Under the pieces are notes generated by a model, which saw nothing but the letters and a program-made list of their open reading frames with translations, was not told the origin of the DNA and searched no databases. The position numbers and the translations under genes are program-made. Shown here piece after piece: positions 14,488 to 24,652 of a stretch of 32,000 nucleotides of DNA; positions within the stretch are counted from its first letter, which is position 1; every line of letters starts with the position of its first letter. The stretch is from Desulfuromonadales bacterium (GTDB lineage: Bacteria > Desulfobacterota > Desulfuromonadia > Desulfuromonadales > BM103), in assembly GCA_012974435.1 (NCBI GenBank), contig JAAXQF010000262.1, positions 1 to 32,000 of the forward strand. Direction: 5' to 3'.

Positions 14488-15198
14488 ATGACCAAACTCA
14501 CTGATAAAGGTCGCGGTATCCGCGACATGTTCGATCGGATCGCACCACGCTACGATCTTCTGAATCGACTCCTGTCGTTGGGAATCGACCGGCGTTGGCG
14601 GCGCTTTGCCGTACGGCAGCTCTCTGTGCCTGAAGGTGGGATGGTTCTGGATATTGCAACTGGTACCGGGGATGTTGCTCTGGAGATCGGTCGTCAGACT
14701 GATTCTTCGGTCAAGATTGTCGGCTCCGATTTTACCCAGGGGATGCTGGTTCTGGGGCGGGACAAGGCCGCTGAATCACCTTACAGTGATCGAATCCTGA
14801 TGGTGAATGCGCCCTGTGAATCAATGCCGCATCCGGACGCGATCTTCGACGGTATTACTATCGCTTTCGGTATTCGTAATGTTGTTGATCGTCAAAAAGG
14901 GCTTGGTGAGATGGTTCGTGTCCTCAAACCGGGTGGTAGGGCGGTGATCCTCGAATTTGCGACCCCTCTCAACAGTTTCTTCCGTGCTGTGTATCACTTC
15001 TATTTTCTGCGCGTATTGCCCTGGTTGGGCGGTTTGATCTCCCAGCGCAGCGCCTACCAGTATCTTCCTGATTCTGTAATGGAATTTCCTGATCGCGAGA
15101 GTTTCAAGGGGATGATGGAGGAAGCGGGTTTTGTTGATGTCAAGGTCCACGATCTGACCGGTGGTATTGCCGCTGTACATGTAGGAACAAAGGGCTGA
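14488..15198 (+). CDS. ubiE: demethylmenaquinone/ubiquinone C-methyltransferase
   Basis: The 236-residue product is a class I SAM-dependent methyltransferase. Motif I is VLDIATGTGDVALEI (about residues 52-66), preceded by the UbiE/MenG signature MFDRIAPRYDLLNRLLSLGI and followed by NAPCESMPHPDAIFDGITIA with FGIRNVVDRQKGL. The C-terminal PDSVMEFPDRESFKGMMEEA is also characteristic. It adds the C-methyl group in the last step of menaquinone synthesis; organisms of this group normally use menaquinone, so MenG function is more likely than ubiquinone synthesis. A GAGG lies four bases before ATG 14488. It converges on the AsmA-like gene, leaving one base between stop codons. Confidence 0.93.
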   Translation: MTKLTDKGRGIRDMFDRIAPRYDLLNRLLSLGIDRRWRRFAVRQLSVPEGGMVLDIATGTGDVALEIGRQTDSSVKIVGSDFTQGMLVLGRDKAAESPYSDRILMVNAPCESMPHPDAIFDGITIAFGIRNVVDRQKGLGEMVRVLKPGGRAVILEFATPLNSFFRAVYHFYFLRVLPWLGGLISQRSAYQYLPDSVMEFPDRESFKGMMEEAGFVDVKVHDLTGGIAAVHVGTKG

Positions 15199-15199
15199 A

Positions 15200-18100
15200 T
15201 CACTTCTCTTCAGATGCTTTTCTGGTGCCATCTCCACCCCAGAGAATCTGAGGATCTTCGAACAGTTTGAAGGGCAACTCTAACACCCGTCTCAGCAAGC
15301 CTATGGTCGGCTCACTCAGTGTGTCGAGAGGCATTGCGTTGACAGAAAAATCCCCAATCTCACCTTTAACTGAAAAATGAGCGGTCAGTAGAGCCTTGTC
15401 TTCACCGGTTAACAGCCATCCGGCGATCGGGACACTTGAAACGATCTTGTCTACCGTCCCGAGAGGATGAATTGCGACCTGAAAATCCCCCACCTTGTTC
15501 ACCAGATTAAGTTCTCCCATGTACGACTGGTTCATCGCTTCGCTTTCAATCTTTAAATCTTCTGTTCCAAGTACACCTTTTTCCAATGTGAAGTGGCCTG
15601 TCAGTTTATTAAACGGCATGCCTTCCTGATCCATGTCGGGCAACTGAAAAGCGAATAACTGGGAGACATTCAATAGGGAGAAGATCTTGCTTAAAACCGG
15701 GAATTCGTGCAGTACGCCGTCATGCACCAGAATGCTGAAGTTGCCATAGGACGAGGGCAGGTAGTTGGCGCCGATCTCTCCGTTGACGAAAAAGTCTCCG
15801 TCCAGTTTACCGCGCAAAATGTTCTTCTGTTTAAGTAATTCACGGTAGACCTGAAGGGCATCCACATCTTCAGCATGCCCAGCGACTCTCAGCATGGTCG
15901 GTTGCTCGTGAGTAGCAAAATCAGTGATGACCTGCGCTTCACAAGAGCCTTCACCGACCGAGAAGTGAAGAGGGTGGATGATCAGACGTTCACTGGTGGG
16001 CGTGATGGTTGCGGTCGCGTCATGAAAGCTCATTCCGTATAAATTGCCACTTTTTGCATGTGCCTTGATCGTGACAGAACTCTTTCTTTGAGCGTTCTTG
16101 CTCTTGTCCTTTATCTCGAGGTGCTCTTTTGGCTTGGTGGTGTGATCTGTCCACAAACCGACGATCTCTCTGACGTTGGCAAAATCGGAGGTGATGTCGA
16201 GCAACACATCATAAGGCGGGTGAAAAGAAATCGTTCCTTGTATCGAAGCATTCGTTCCTCCATCGAGGCGAACATCAACTGGTGCAAAAACAAGCCCGTC
16301 TCGGTCGATTTCCAGGTGGCCGTCAACATCACGCAGCAGCGCTTTCTCGGATTTGAAGAGCAGGTCGTTGGCGTGAATTGTTTTCGCTTTGGCATCCAGA
16401 AAAAGGCGTGGTTGGGCGAAGTCGATGACCTGTGCCTGCACCGTGAGAGGGGACTGGCCAATGTGTACCTGTAGGTCTTTTGCGAGCATGCCTGTGTCAG
16501 TCAGTTTGATGCGTCCGTTGATATGACTCAGGTCGGCGATGAATCTTGTCGCATGAAGCCCTGCGTCGCGCAGAGTCAGAGTCATTTCAGGGCGATTGTC
16601 TTGTGGTTGTCCCCGTTGACTGATGCTCAGATCCGCCTGACCATGCAATTGTAACTTTTTCAAGAGAGGTAGGGTGTCTGTCACGCGGGCTAGTTCATTA
16701 GCGGTCAGGAGAGCATCAATTGTAAGGCTGTCTGGCTCTTCTTGCAGGTAGCTGCCTGAAACATGCCCCTTGAGGGAGGACCATGTAAGAGAACCATGGT
16801 CGAGGCTTATCTTTTGCGGTGTTATCGTGCTGTGCAGAGCCAACTGGTCTTCTGCTCCGGGTGGGAACTCAAGTCCTGAAGCGTGTTTGATGCTGAGTTG
16901 CGACAGGTCTGCCTGCAGGTCCAGGTTGAGTCGGTCCAGAGGCCCTTCGAGGTGACCTTTTACCTCGATTTCGCCACTTATTTGCAGAAGGTCCTGCCGG
17001 AGTTGCCATTCTTCCAGGAAGGCCTCAGACTGTATTTTCCCGTTCACATCCAGCGTTGATAGAACCTGCTTGTCTTCGCCGAATTCACCGGCTCCCGCGA
17101 GGGTCAATTGGGTCGAGCCGATCTTACCTATGCCTTTGTCGATTTGCCATTTGTCGCCGTTTATGCCGAAGGACAAAGAGTCGAGCTCGGCATCAGGGCC
17201 GTTTTGCATAGCCCAACCGATATTTAGTAAAGTTCCTTTGAATTTCTCAAGTTGCCATTTTTGACCTTGTCCGGGTTCCTTCTGGAAGAGGATCTGTGCC
17301 TGTCTGATCTCTGCGGAGCCTTGATCCTGAAGATGCTGACGAACTTGTTGCAGATCTTCCTGATGATCGGGGAGCCAACGTTTGATAGCTGAAATTGGCA
17401 GGCTGCCGTTAAGGATTGTAACCGTTGCCGAGAAGGGTTCTGACTGCGGCGTCCAGCTGATCTCTCCTGCCAGTCGGGAGGCATCGACCTGCAAGGAAAG
17501 GTCCTCGATGCCGGGATGCTCTCCTTGAAGATGCAAACGACCACTGGCCATCAGGTTTTTCACGGGAACCGGATGCGCGTAGTCGGTATTGGGACGCATG
17601 GTCATGTTGTTTGAAGACAGGCTGATTTGAAAATCAATCTCTTCGCTTGGAGCCCCCGCTAAATGCAGGTGTAGATTACTTGTTCCTTTGATGAAATCTT
17701 TATTTGCTTGCTTGGAAAAGGCCTCTCGGAGACTTTCGAGCTCAAGATTTTTTGCGTCCAGGTCGAAGTCGAAATAGGGCTCCAGTCTCTGGTTATTGTC
17801 AACTCGCAAGCCGCCTTGCCCTTGTAACCGGCAGAGGCTTTTGCTCTTCTGATTGGGGAGCGTCAGCTGTCCTTTGATGTCAACCTGGAAAGTTTCGTTG
17901 AGTTGAATGTCGGTGACTCCGGCATTCAACTCGCTGAACTCGAAGCGCTGCATCGCCTGGTCGGTATCTGTCGATTCGACCACCAGGGTGCCGTCGATGA
18001 TCTCCAGAGCCGCAATACTGAATATCTGCAAAAACTCCTGATCGATCTCCTGCGATGCTTGCGGTGAGCGGTTGCTGTCTCCGGTGACTGTGTCGGTTGT

Positions 18101-18475
18101 CGTTTTGATGAGGATTTGAGGCTGGCTCAGGCTGATTTCGGCAAACTCGAACTTGCGCTCCAGGAGACCTCTCCAACGCAGGGCCACCAGGACCTTTTCT
18201 GTCTCGACCTGAAGCTTCGAACTGCTATCACCTAGCTGTAACCCGCTGATATGTAAGGCCAGTTTGGCATCATGCAGCTTGTATTCGATTTCGCCCAGGG
18301 TCACGGGCAGTGACAGCAGGGACGAAAGCTCTTCTTCCGCATTTTTCCGGTAATTGTTGAGATCAAAGGTGAAAAGAAAATAGGCAATTGAGACCGCTGC
18401 CAGAATGGCGATGGTCAAGAAGCTGTAAAACAGCAGACGTTTGCTCTGTACTGGTTGCGAGGGCTGTTCCGTCAT
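15200..18475 (-). CDS. large AsmA-like/DUF3971 envelope protein
   Basis: The 1091-residue product has an N-terminal membrane anchor (about 14-37, LLFYSFLTIAILAAVSIAYF), then LNNYRKNAEEELSSLLSLPV, the AsmA-type opening in which a helix leads into repetitive beta-strands with alternating hydrophobic residues along the whole length. The C-terminal part (GNFSILVHDGVLHEFPVLSK, FHFTLEKG-like strands, PLGTVDKIVSSVPIAGWLLT) matches the YhdP/AsmA_2-type end. Such proteins span the periplasm as bridge-like beta-groove proteins thought to move phospholipids to the outer membrane. ATG 18475 overlaps the last four bases of the histidine-kinase gene, so the two are translationally coupled. Confidence 0.8.
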   Translation of the reverse strand: MTEQPSQPVQSKRLLFYSFLTIAILAAVSIAYFLFTFDLNNYRKNAEEELSSLLSLPVTLGEIEYKLHDAKLALHISGLQLGDSSSKLQVETEKVLVALRWRGLLERKFEFAEISLSQPQILIKTTTDTVTGDSNRSPQASQEIDQEFLQIFSIAALEIIDGTLVVESTDTDQAMQRFEFSELNAGVTDIQLNETFQVDIKGQLTLPNQKSKSLCRLQGQGGLRVDNNQRLEPYFDFDLDAKNLELESLREAFSKQANKDFIKGTSNLHLHLAGAPSEEIDFQISLSSNNMTMRPNTDYAHPVPVKNLMASGRLHLQGEHPGIEDLSLQVDASRLAGEISWTPQSEPFSATVTILNGSLPISAIKRWLPDHQEDLQQVRQHLQDQGSAEIRQAQILFQKEPGQGQKWQLEKFKGTLLNIGWAMQNGPDAELDSLSFGINGDKWQIDKGIGKIGSTQLTLAGAGEFGEDKQVLSTLDVNGKIQSEAFLEEWQLRQDLLQISGEIEVKGHLEGPLDRLNLDLQADLSQLSIKHASGLEFPPGAEDQLALHSTITPQKISLDHGSLTWSSLKGHVSGSYLQEEPDSLTIDALLTANELARVTDTLPLLKKLQLHGQADLSISQRGQPQDNRPEMTLTLRDAGLHATRFIADLSHINGRIKLTDTGMLAKDLQVHIGQSPLTVQAQVIDFAQPRLFLDAKAKTIHANDLLFKSEKALLRDVDGHLEIDRDGLVFAPVDVRLDGGTNASIQGTISFHPPYDVLLDITSDFANVREIVGLWTDHTTKPKEHLEIKDKSKNAQRKSSVTIKAHAKSGNLYGMSFHDATATITPTSERLIIHPLHFSVGEGSCEAQVITDFATHEQPTMLRVAGHAEDVDALQVYRELLKQKNILRGKLDGDFFVNGEIGANYLPSSYGNFSILVHDGVLHEFPVLSKIFSLLNVSQLFAFQLPDMDQEGMPFNKLTGHFTLEKGVLGTEDLKIESEAMNQSYMGELNLVNKVGDFQVAIHPLGTVDKIVSSVPIAGWLLTGEDKALLTAHFSVKGEIGDFSVNAMPLDTLSEPTIGLLRRVLELPFKLFEDPQILWGGDGTRKASEEK

Positions 18476-19845
18476 GAGTCCTCAGCGGTCGTCTTCGGAG
18501 TCTCCAGTAATGCCTCCTGCTCCGTTAGGCGCGGTATGAGAACCGTGAAGGAGCTGCCTTCGCCGACCGTACTTTCGGCATTGATCGTGCCACCATGTAG
18601 AATGATAATCTCTCTAGCCAGGCAAAGTCCGAGGCCCACTCCTCCTGTATCGCGCGTATCACCTGTGTCGAGTTTGTGAAACGGCGAGAAAATTGATTTC
18701 AGCTCATGCTCTGGAATGCCGATACCCTGGTCAGTGACACAGATAGAGACCTCTCGTTCATTGCTCTGCGCCGTGAGGTTGATGTTGCCTCCCTGAGGAG
18801 AGTAGCGACAGGCGTTCTCCAGAAGTTGTGTGATGACCTGGTTCAGTTCTTTGTGGTTACCGTAGATCGCTGCCTCTGTCTGACAGCTGACCTTGATGAC
18901 GTGGTGCTTCTTGCAGTCGCGGGTATTGGCTTGAACTTTTTCCAACAGCTTCCGAATAGGCAGGTATTCATAATCAATCCGTGTCCGGTCTGTTTTGAGC
19001 CGCCTGATATCCAGGAACCTGTTGATCAGTTCCGTTAGTTTTTCTGCCTCCTGGCAGATGATATTTATGTGGCGTCTGTGTTGCTCTGAGAGGTCCTGTT
19101 CCCCTTGCAGAAGTTCGGCAAAGCCACTGATCGCCGTCAGCGGGGTGCGCATTTCGTGACTCATCGCCGAGAGAAGCTCATCCTTGATCTTTGTCAGCTC
19201 CTTGCGTTCGGTCACATCCTGGGCGACCTCGAGACGAACCAGTCGACCATCGGTCCAACGAATGGCCTTGTCAAAGCATTCGTACCAACGTTTGGTCTTG
19301 GTGTTGAGAAATTCCCACACCACCGGGTCGCCAGGCTCACCATTGTCGAGGAGTTGTGGATTGGTACAAAACTCACAGGGTTGATCCATGTTGGCCTGCA
19401 GATAGTGATAGCATTTGCGCTTTTGCCAGTCCGGTCCAAAAAAGTCGACAGCAAAGCGATTCACGTAAAGCAGTTCGTAGGTTTCCAGATCGGCAACGTA
19501 GATAACGGCGTTCATAGAATCGAAGAGGGTGTTGAGCTGATGGATGTGGTCCTGCATTTCTTTCTGGCTTTTGTCGCGCTCCACTTCGAGAGCTTCTTCA
19601 TTGCTGCGTAGCTTCTGCAGGCTGTGGGTCAGGTAAAGGTAAAGCAGACTTGCCGTGACCACCACAAAAAGCCAGCCCTTTATAGTCTGTGCTTGTGTCA
19701 GCTGGATCGGGTCGCTAATGAACCACGCCAGTATGGTGTCGGAGAAGTAAATCCACAGGAAGGCGAAAATAGAGTAGAAAATCGCTGCCCGTGCTGCTGT
19801 GCGTTGATGCAGAGCTCTTCTGCTCTGTAGATTGGTTGAAGGCAT
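18472..19845 (-). CDS. membrane PAS sensor histidine kinase, orphan
   Basis: The 457-residue product has two membrane helices (about 21-38 and 57-75), a short coiled linker, a PAS domain (about 100-215), a HisKA domain with H230 in SAMSHEMRTPLTAISGFAEL, and a HATPase domain with N box LLENACRYSP, G1 DQGIGIPEH and G2 GGVGLGLCLAREI. The PAS domain carries four Cys (C145, C157, C160, C190) in a KCYHYLQ...PCEFC pattern known from a subset of PAS domains that may bind metal or sense redox; the ligand is unknown. No response regulator adjoins; the coupled downstream gene is the AsmA-like protein, hinting at envelope regulation. Confidence 0.9.
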   Translation of the reverse strand: MPSTNLQSRRALHQRTAARAAIFYSIFAFLWIYFSDTILAWFISDPIQLTQAQTIKGWLFVVVTASLLYLYLTHSLQKLRSNEEALEVERDKSQKEMQDHIHQLNTLFDSMNAVIYVADLETYELLYVNRFAVDFFGPDWQKRKCYHYLQANMDQPCEFCTNPQLLDNGEPGDPVVWEFLNTKTKRWYECFDKAIRWTDGRLVRLEVAQDVTERKELTKIKDELLSAMSHEMRTPLTAISGFAELLQGEQDLSEQHRRHINIICQEAEKLTELINRFLDIRRLKTDRTRIDYEYLPIRKLLEKVQANTRDCKKHHVIKVSCQTEAAIYGNHKELNQVITQLLENACRYSPQGGNINLTAQSNEREVSICVTDQGIGIPEHELKSIFSPFHKLDTGDTRDTGGVGLGLCLAREIIILHGGTINAESTVGEGSSFTVLIPRLTEQEALLETPKTTAEDS

Positions 19846-20013
19846 TTGGCTGTGGAACCTGTTGTCTGTATTGAAATTGAATCTGGCGTCAAAAGTTCCT
19901 TAAGAGAATCGGGTTGAAGGAACAGGATGAACGTTATTATAACCGTATTTTTGAGCCTGTGGCGGAATTTATCGTTCTTTTTGTTGCAGGTGGCTCTGTG
20001 TGCGTCTGACGAA

Positions 20014-20892
20014 TTACAAGTCTAGCGCCGTCGGTGCAAAGTGCAGGGCCACCAGCAACTCCGACAAGTCTTCCGGAAAGGGTGCTTTGACGGTAATGGT
20101 CCGCTCATCATTTGAGCGGGGAAAGGTCAACTGGTGACAATGCAAAAAAGGCCGGTCCAACTCATTAATGAGTTCCCCTCGATAACGGACGTCGCCAATG
20201 ATGGGATGGCCCGATACTGCCAGTTGATGTCTGATCTGATGGTGGCGGCCGGTGACTAGTTGCAACTCAAGCAAAGTGTAGTTTTCTGTTGAGGCCAGCG
20301 GCTTGTACCTGGTCAACGCCTCTTTAATTTTACCTTTGGCGGGAACCTCGCTGGCGAGCTCTCCGGACTCGGTGAGCTTGCCGCTGACCAGTGCCAGATA
20401 ACTTTTGCTGAACTGGCCCGCAATCATCATTTGACCAAACTTGCTGATTGCCGCGCGACCCTTGCCAAACAGAACCGCGCCTGAGGTCCCTATGTCGAGG
20501 CGATGAACTGGCGAGACCTGAAAGTTTTCTTTGCGTAGGGATAAAAAGTCCTGAACGTGGTGCAGGAGGTTGTCTTCATGGCCCACAGCGCGATGGATGG
20601 CCAGGCCAGCTGGTTTGTTGAGAACTATACTGTTTGAGTCTTCGTAGAGAATCTGCTCGGGTTTGACAGGGAGTTTTTCGATACATTCAAGCCAGCGTTG
20701 TGAGTTTTTGACAGCAATCGTCTCGCCGACGCTGCTGAGCCTGCTGGCTTCGGCTGTGTCCTCGTTAACGGTTACTCGCTGCTTTTTGCAGAGCTGACGC
20801 AGAAAGGCGATAGGCGCGGTCGGAACCCTCAGCGCCAGCGCCTCGTGCAGGGGCATATTTTCTTCACGTAGATTGATTTTCCATTTCGTCAT
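20014..20892 (-). CDS. RluA-family pseudouridine synthase
   Basis: The 292-residue product has an N-terminal S4-like RNA-binding domain (about 10-65, MPLHEALALRV to VGETIAV) and a catalytic domain with ILYEDSNSIVLNKPAGLAIH, the active-site motif VHRLDIGTSGAVLF (nucleophile D133), and GRHHQIRHQLAVSGHPIIGD, both diagnostic of the RluA/RluC/RluD group. It isomerises uridine in rRNA or tRNA; the target site cannot be assigned. The gene is alone and divergent from smc; the 220-bp gap between them shows only short hairpins (AGGAG/CTCCT near 20960-20980, GGGCG/CGCCC near 21080-21095) of doubtful meaning. Confidence 0.9.
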   Translation of the reverse strand: MTKWKINLREENMPLHEALALRVPTAPIAFLRQLCKKQRVTVNEDTAEASRLSSVGETIAVKNSQRWLECIEKLPVKPEQILYEDSNSIVLNKPAGLAIHRAVGHEDNLLHHVQDFLSLRKENFQVSPVHRLDIGTSGAVLFGKGRAAISKFGQMMIAGQFSKSYLALVSGKLTESGELASEVPAKGKIKEALTRYKPLASTENYTLLELQLVTGRHHQIRHQLAVSGHPIIGDVRYRGELINELDRPFLHCHQLTFPRSNDERTITVKAPFPEDLSELLVALHFAPTALDL

Positions 20893-21115
20893 AATCCCTT
20901 CTTAACACAGTTGTTGCGGGTTTGCGAGGCTGCTCTGCGCAGAGGTGTAAAAACCATGCTCAGGAGGTATTAAATCTCCTTTACTCCGCTGCCATAGCTT
21001 GCTAACATCTGCGGCTAATTACTGCCCGTCTGTGGATTCTACCTGGGCACGATGAATTGAACAGTTTGTTAGAGGGTCAGGGCGCTGCAATCGCCCTTTC
21101 AGCATCGACTCCCCA

Positions 21116-24100
21116 ATGAAAATAAAACGTATCGAAATTACTGGTTTTAAGTCGTTTGTCGAGCGCACCGTCCTCGATTTCGACGATGGCATTACCTCGA
21201 TCGTTGGCCCGAACGGCTGCGGCAAGAGTAATGTTGTTGACGCAATCCGCTGGGTCATGGGTGAACAGAACGCCCGCTACCTACGCGGCAAATTGATGGA
21301 AGATGTTATCTTCGGCGGGAGTGAAAGCCGCAAGCCTCTCGGTATGGCCGAAGTGTCCCTGATTATGGATAATTCAGCCGGCATAGCTCCCGCAGCTTTC
21401 CGCGAATATTCCGAGATCCAGATTACCCGGCGCCTCTACCGCAACGGCGAGAGCGAGTACCTGCTGAACAAGGCCTCCTGCCGTCTTCTCGATATCACAG
21501 AGCTTTTCATGGACACAGGGGTGGGAAACCGCGCCTATTCGATCATTGAACAGGGCAAGATCGGCATGATTATCAATGCCAAGCCCGAAGATCGCCGCAG
21601 CCTGATCGAAGAGGCCGCCGGCGTTACCAAGTTCAAGGCCCGTAAAAAGTCTGCTCTCCGAAAAATAGATGCAACCCGTCAGAACCTGTTACGTCTCGGT
21701 GACATCGTCAGCGAGGTGCGGCGGCAAATGAACAGTCTGAAACGACAAGCTCAACGGGCGCAACGTTTCCGTGAGTTCCGCGAAGAGTTGCGTGGGCTGG
21801 AACTGCAGTTTGGTTTGCGGCAGCATGCGGAGTTGAGTGAAAGGGCCAGGCAGGTGGGTAGCTCTGCTGAAGAGCAAACCGGGCAGGTCGACAGCGCGAT
21901 CCGACGGCTTGAGCAGACGGAGCTTGATCTTGAACATGCTCGTTTAACTCATACCGAGCGTGATAAAGAAGCGACCCAGGGTCAGACCGGAGTGTTTCAT
22001 CTGACCGGTGAGATCCAACGCATTGAAAGCCGTCTGGAGTTCGGTGCGAAAGAAGTAGAGACTCTTGATCGGCAGCAGGAAAAGATCGCTGCCGAGCTGA
22101 CTGATAGCGACCGCCGCTTCGCCACTTCTGTGCAGGAAGAGGAGGGCCTGCGTCAAAACCAGCAGGACCAGAGCCTTATCTTTGCCGAGGAAGAGGCCAG
22201 ACTGGCTGCGAGCGAAGATGTTCTTCTTGATCTGACAGAGCAGGAAGAGAGCCTTGGCCGTCAGTTGGAGCAGGCGAGGCAGAAGCTTTATCATCTGCTC
22301 GCTGAACTGACCCGCATGAGCAGCCAGCAGGAAGAGGCCGATCGGCGTCTTGCCGTTCTTGCCGACCTGAACGAGCGCAACCGTCAGGAGGCTGTTGCGG
22401 TGACTGGTCAGCTTGAGCGTCTGCAGAACAACAGCAGCAGTCTCTCGGGCACTCTTGAAGTTATTGAGAAAGAACGTGGCGGTCTGGTTGTAAAGCGGCA
22501 ACAGCTGCAGGAACGCCAGGTTCACCTTAAGGAGCAGGTCGAGCAGGTCGAGAACGAACTGCTGCAGCGTCGTGAGGAGCTAAGCCGTCAACGCTCCCGG
22601 CTGGAATCCCTGCAACAACTCGAACGCAACCTGGAAGGCTACGGTCGCGGCGTCAAGGCACTGCTCTCTGAGGCACAGCACAAGGCCCGAATGAAGGGTC
22701 TGGTTGCCGACATCATCGATGTCCCGGCACGTTACGAGACGGCTATAGAGGCTGTTCTTGGCGAACGTGTCCAGGCTTTGCTGCCCGACAACCTGGAGAG
22801 CACCCAGCAGGCGTTGGCCTACTTGAGCGACAACGAAGGGCGTTGTACCTTCCTGCTGCCAGAAAGCCCGGCGGCCGATGCGCCGGAGATGCCGGGCGGA
22901 ACAGCTCTTGTTGGCCTGGTGACGGGTCTTAGTGGCATCCAGGAGGTTGTGTTCCGACTGATTTCAGGGGCTTACCTGGTCGATGACCTGACTGACTATT
23001 TCACGCAGAAGCTGCCCTTTGGTGTCACACTCGTTACCGAGGATGGCAACCTCCTGACCCATCGTGGCGAGGTAACAGGTGGTGGTCGTCAGGCGCTTGA
23101 TCAAGGGTTGCTGCATAAGAAGCGGGAGATGAAGGAGCTGGAAAAACAGGTGAAAACCCTCGATGTCGAGGTGAACTCACTGAACCAGCGCCGCGAAACC
23201 ATGCGTGATGAAGCCCAGACGACGGAAATTTCCCTGCGGCGCACCGAGCAGGAGCTGCATCATCAGGAAATCCGCGTGGTTGATAGTCGTAAAGACCTTG
23301 ATGGCTTACAGCAGGAAGATGCCCGACTCCAGGAACGTATCGAAGTCCTCAGCCTCGAGGAAGAGCAACTCCACGAGGAGCATGAGACTTTGCAGAAGAC
23401 TTTGCGGACCTCTACGGACACGCGCGTTTCGAGCGAAGGGGAGCAACGCGAACTGGAAGCTCTTGTCACTCGTTTGCAGAAGGAACTTCAGACCTTGCGA
23501 GAGCAGGGCAACGAGGCGCGTCAGGGCGTGACGACATTGAAGGTTAGCCTGGCAAGTCTACGAGAGCGTGAAGAGAGCAGTCGTAATGCTCTTGAGCGCC
23601 TTGGCCGCTTGCGGGAGGACCTCAGCCAGAGGCAGGTTGCTCTCAAGCAGGACGCTGTTGAAGCCGTTGAGAAGCAGGCCGCCCTTCGTAGTGAAGCTGA
23701 AGAGCTGAAAGTGGAGATGGAGGTTCTCTATCGCAAGCGCGTTGAACAGGAAGGCTCCCTTGCCGGTTTACGGGAACGCTTTGAAGAGAGTCGACAGGAA
23801 ATTGAACGTCGCGAGGGTGACCTCAAACAACTTCGCTCAAAGGCTCAGGAGCTGCGAGAAGATCTGACTTCACGGCAGATGCAGAGTCGAGAGTTGCAGC
23901 TTGAAATCGAGCATATGCAGCAGGCTTTCCTGGACCGACACAGGATAGATTTGACCGATCCCGAGGTGGCCGACAGCTTTGATGCGGAGTTTGATGAGGT
24001 CGCTGCTGTGGAACGTCGTGATTATCTGCAGAAACGCATCGACGATATTGGCGAGGTCAACCTGATGGCCATCGATGAGTTCCAGGAGCTTGAAGAGCGT

Positions 24101-24649
24101 TACACCTTCTTGAGTGAGCAGCAGGAGGACTTGCAGACTTCTCTGGAGGGCCTCCAGGCCGCGATTTCCAAGATCAACCGAACCACCCGTAAGCGCTTCC
24201 GGGAAACTTTTGACCTGGTTAATGAGCGCTTCCGCGAGCTCTTCCCTCAACTCTTTAACGGAGGGCAGGCTGAACTGGTCCTGACCGATGAAAACGACCT
24301 CCTTGAGACGGGAATCGAGGTGGTTGCACAGCCGCCGGGCAAGAAGCTGCAGAATGTGACCTTGCTCTCCGGCGGAGAAAAGGCTTTGACGGCCGTTGCC
24401 ATGATCTTCTCAATCTTTCAGATCAAGCCGTCCCCGTTCTGTCTGCTTGACGAAGTTGACGCCCCACTGGATGACGCCAACATCGGGCGCTTCAATGAAA
24501 TCGTTGCGACCATGGCCAAGACGTCACAATTCATTATCATTACTCACAACAAACGAACCATGGAAATTGCCGACAACCTCTATGGCATCACCATGGAGGA
24601 GCCCGGAATGTCCAAGCTTGTCTCTGTGTGCATGAAAGAGGTCGCTTAA
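21116..24649 (+). CDS. smc: chromosome partition protein Smc
   Basis: The 1177-residue product is a full-length SMC ATPase: N-terminal head with Walker A GPNGCGKS (31-38) and IRWVMGEQNARYLRG, long coiled coil (about 170-510), hinge (about 520-680, YGRGVKALLSEAQ to THRGEVTGGGRQ), returning coil to about 1000, and C-terminal head with signature LLSGGEKALTAVAMIFSIFQ (about 1082) and Walker B PFCLLDEVDAPLDDAN (about 1105). It organises and segregates the chromosome with ScpA and ScpB, which are not in this window. No strong ribosome site precedes ATG 21116. It leads a plus-strand series with a roadblock protein three bases behind it and ftsY. Confidence 0.97.
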   Translation: MKIKRIEITGFKSFVERTVLDFDDGITSIVGPNGCGKSNVVDAIRWVMGEQNARYLRGKLMEDVIFGGSESRKPLGMAEVSLIMDNSAGIAPAAFREYSEIQITRRLYRNGESEYLLNKASCRLLDITELFMDTGVGNRAYSIIEQGKIGMIINAKPEDRRSLIEEAAGVTKFKARKKSALRKIDATRQNLLRLGDIVSEVRRQMNSLKRQAQRAQRFREFREELRGLELQFGLRQHAELSERARQVGSSAEEQTGQVDSAIRRLEQTELDLEHARLTHTERDKEATQGQTGVFHLTGEIQRIESRLEFGAKEVETLDRQQEKIAAELTDSDRRFATSVQEEEGLRQNQQDQSLIFAEEEARLAASEDVLLDLTEQEESLGRQLEQARQKLYHLLAELTRMSSQQEEADRRLAVLADLNERNRQEAVAVTGQLERLQNNSSSLSGTLEVIEKERGGLVVKRQQLQERQVHLKEQVEQVENELLQRREELSRQRSRLESLQQLERNLEGYGRGVKALLSEAQHKARMKGLVADIIDVPARYETAIEAVLGERVQALLPDNLESTQQALAYLSDNEGRCTFLLPESPAADAPEMPGGTALVGLVTGLSGIQEVVFRLISGAYLVDDLTDYFTQKLPFGVTLVTEDGNLLTHRGEVTGGGRQALDQGLLHKKREMKELEKQVKTLDVEVNSLNQRRETMRDEAQTTEISLRRTEQELHHQEIRVVDSRKDLDGLQQEDARLQERIEVLSLEEEQLHEEHETLQKTLRTSTDTRVSSEGEQRELEALVTRLQKELQTLREQGNEARQGVTTLKVSLASLREREESSRNALERLGRLREDLSQRQVALKQDAVEAVEKQAALRSEAEELKVEMEVLYRKRVEQEGSLAGLRERFEESRQEIERREGDLKQLRSKAQELREDLTSRQMQSRELQLEIEHMQQAFLDRHRIDLTDPEVADSFDAEFDEVAAVERRDYLQKRIDDIGEVNLMAIDEFQELEERYTFLSEQQEDLQTSLEGLQAAISKINRTTRKRFRETFDLVNERFRELFPQLFNGGQAELVLTDENDLLETGIEVVAQPPGKKLQNVTLLSGGEKALTAVAMIFSIFQIKPSPFCLLDEVDAPLDDANIGRFNEIVATMAKTSQFIIITHNKRTMEIADNLYGITMEEPGMSKLVSVCMKEVA

Positions 24650-24652
24650 ATT

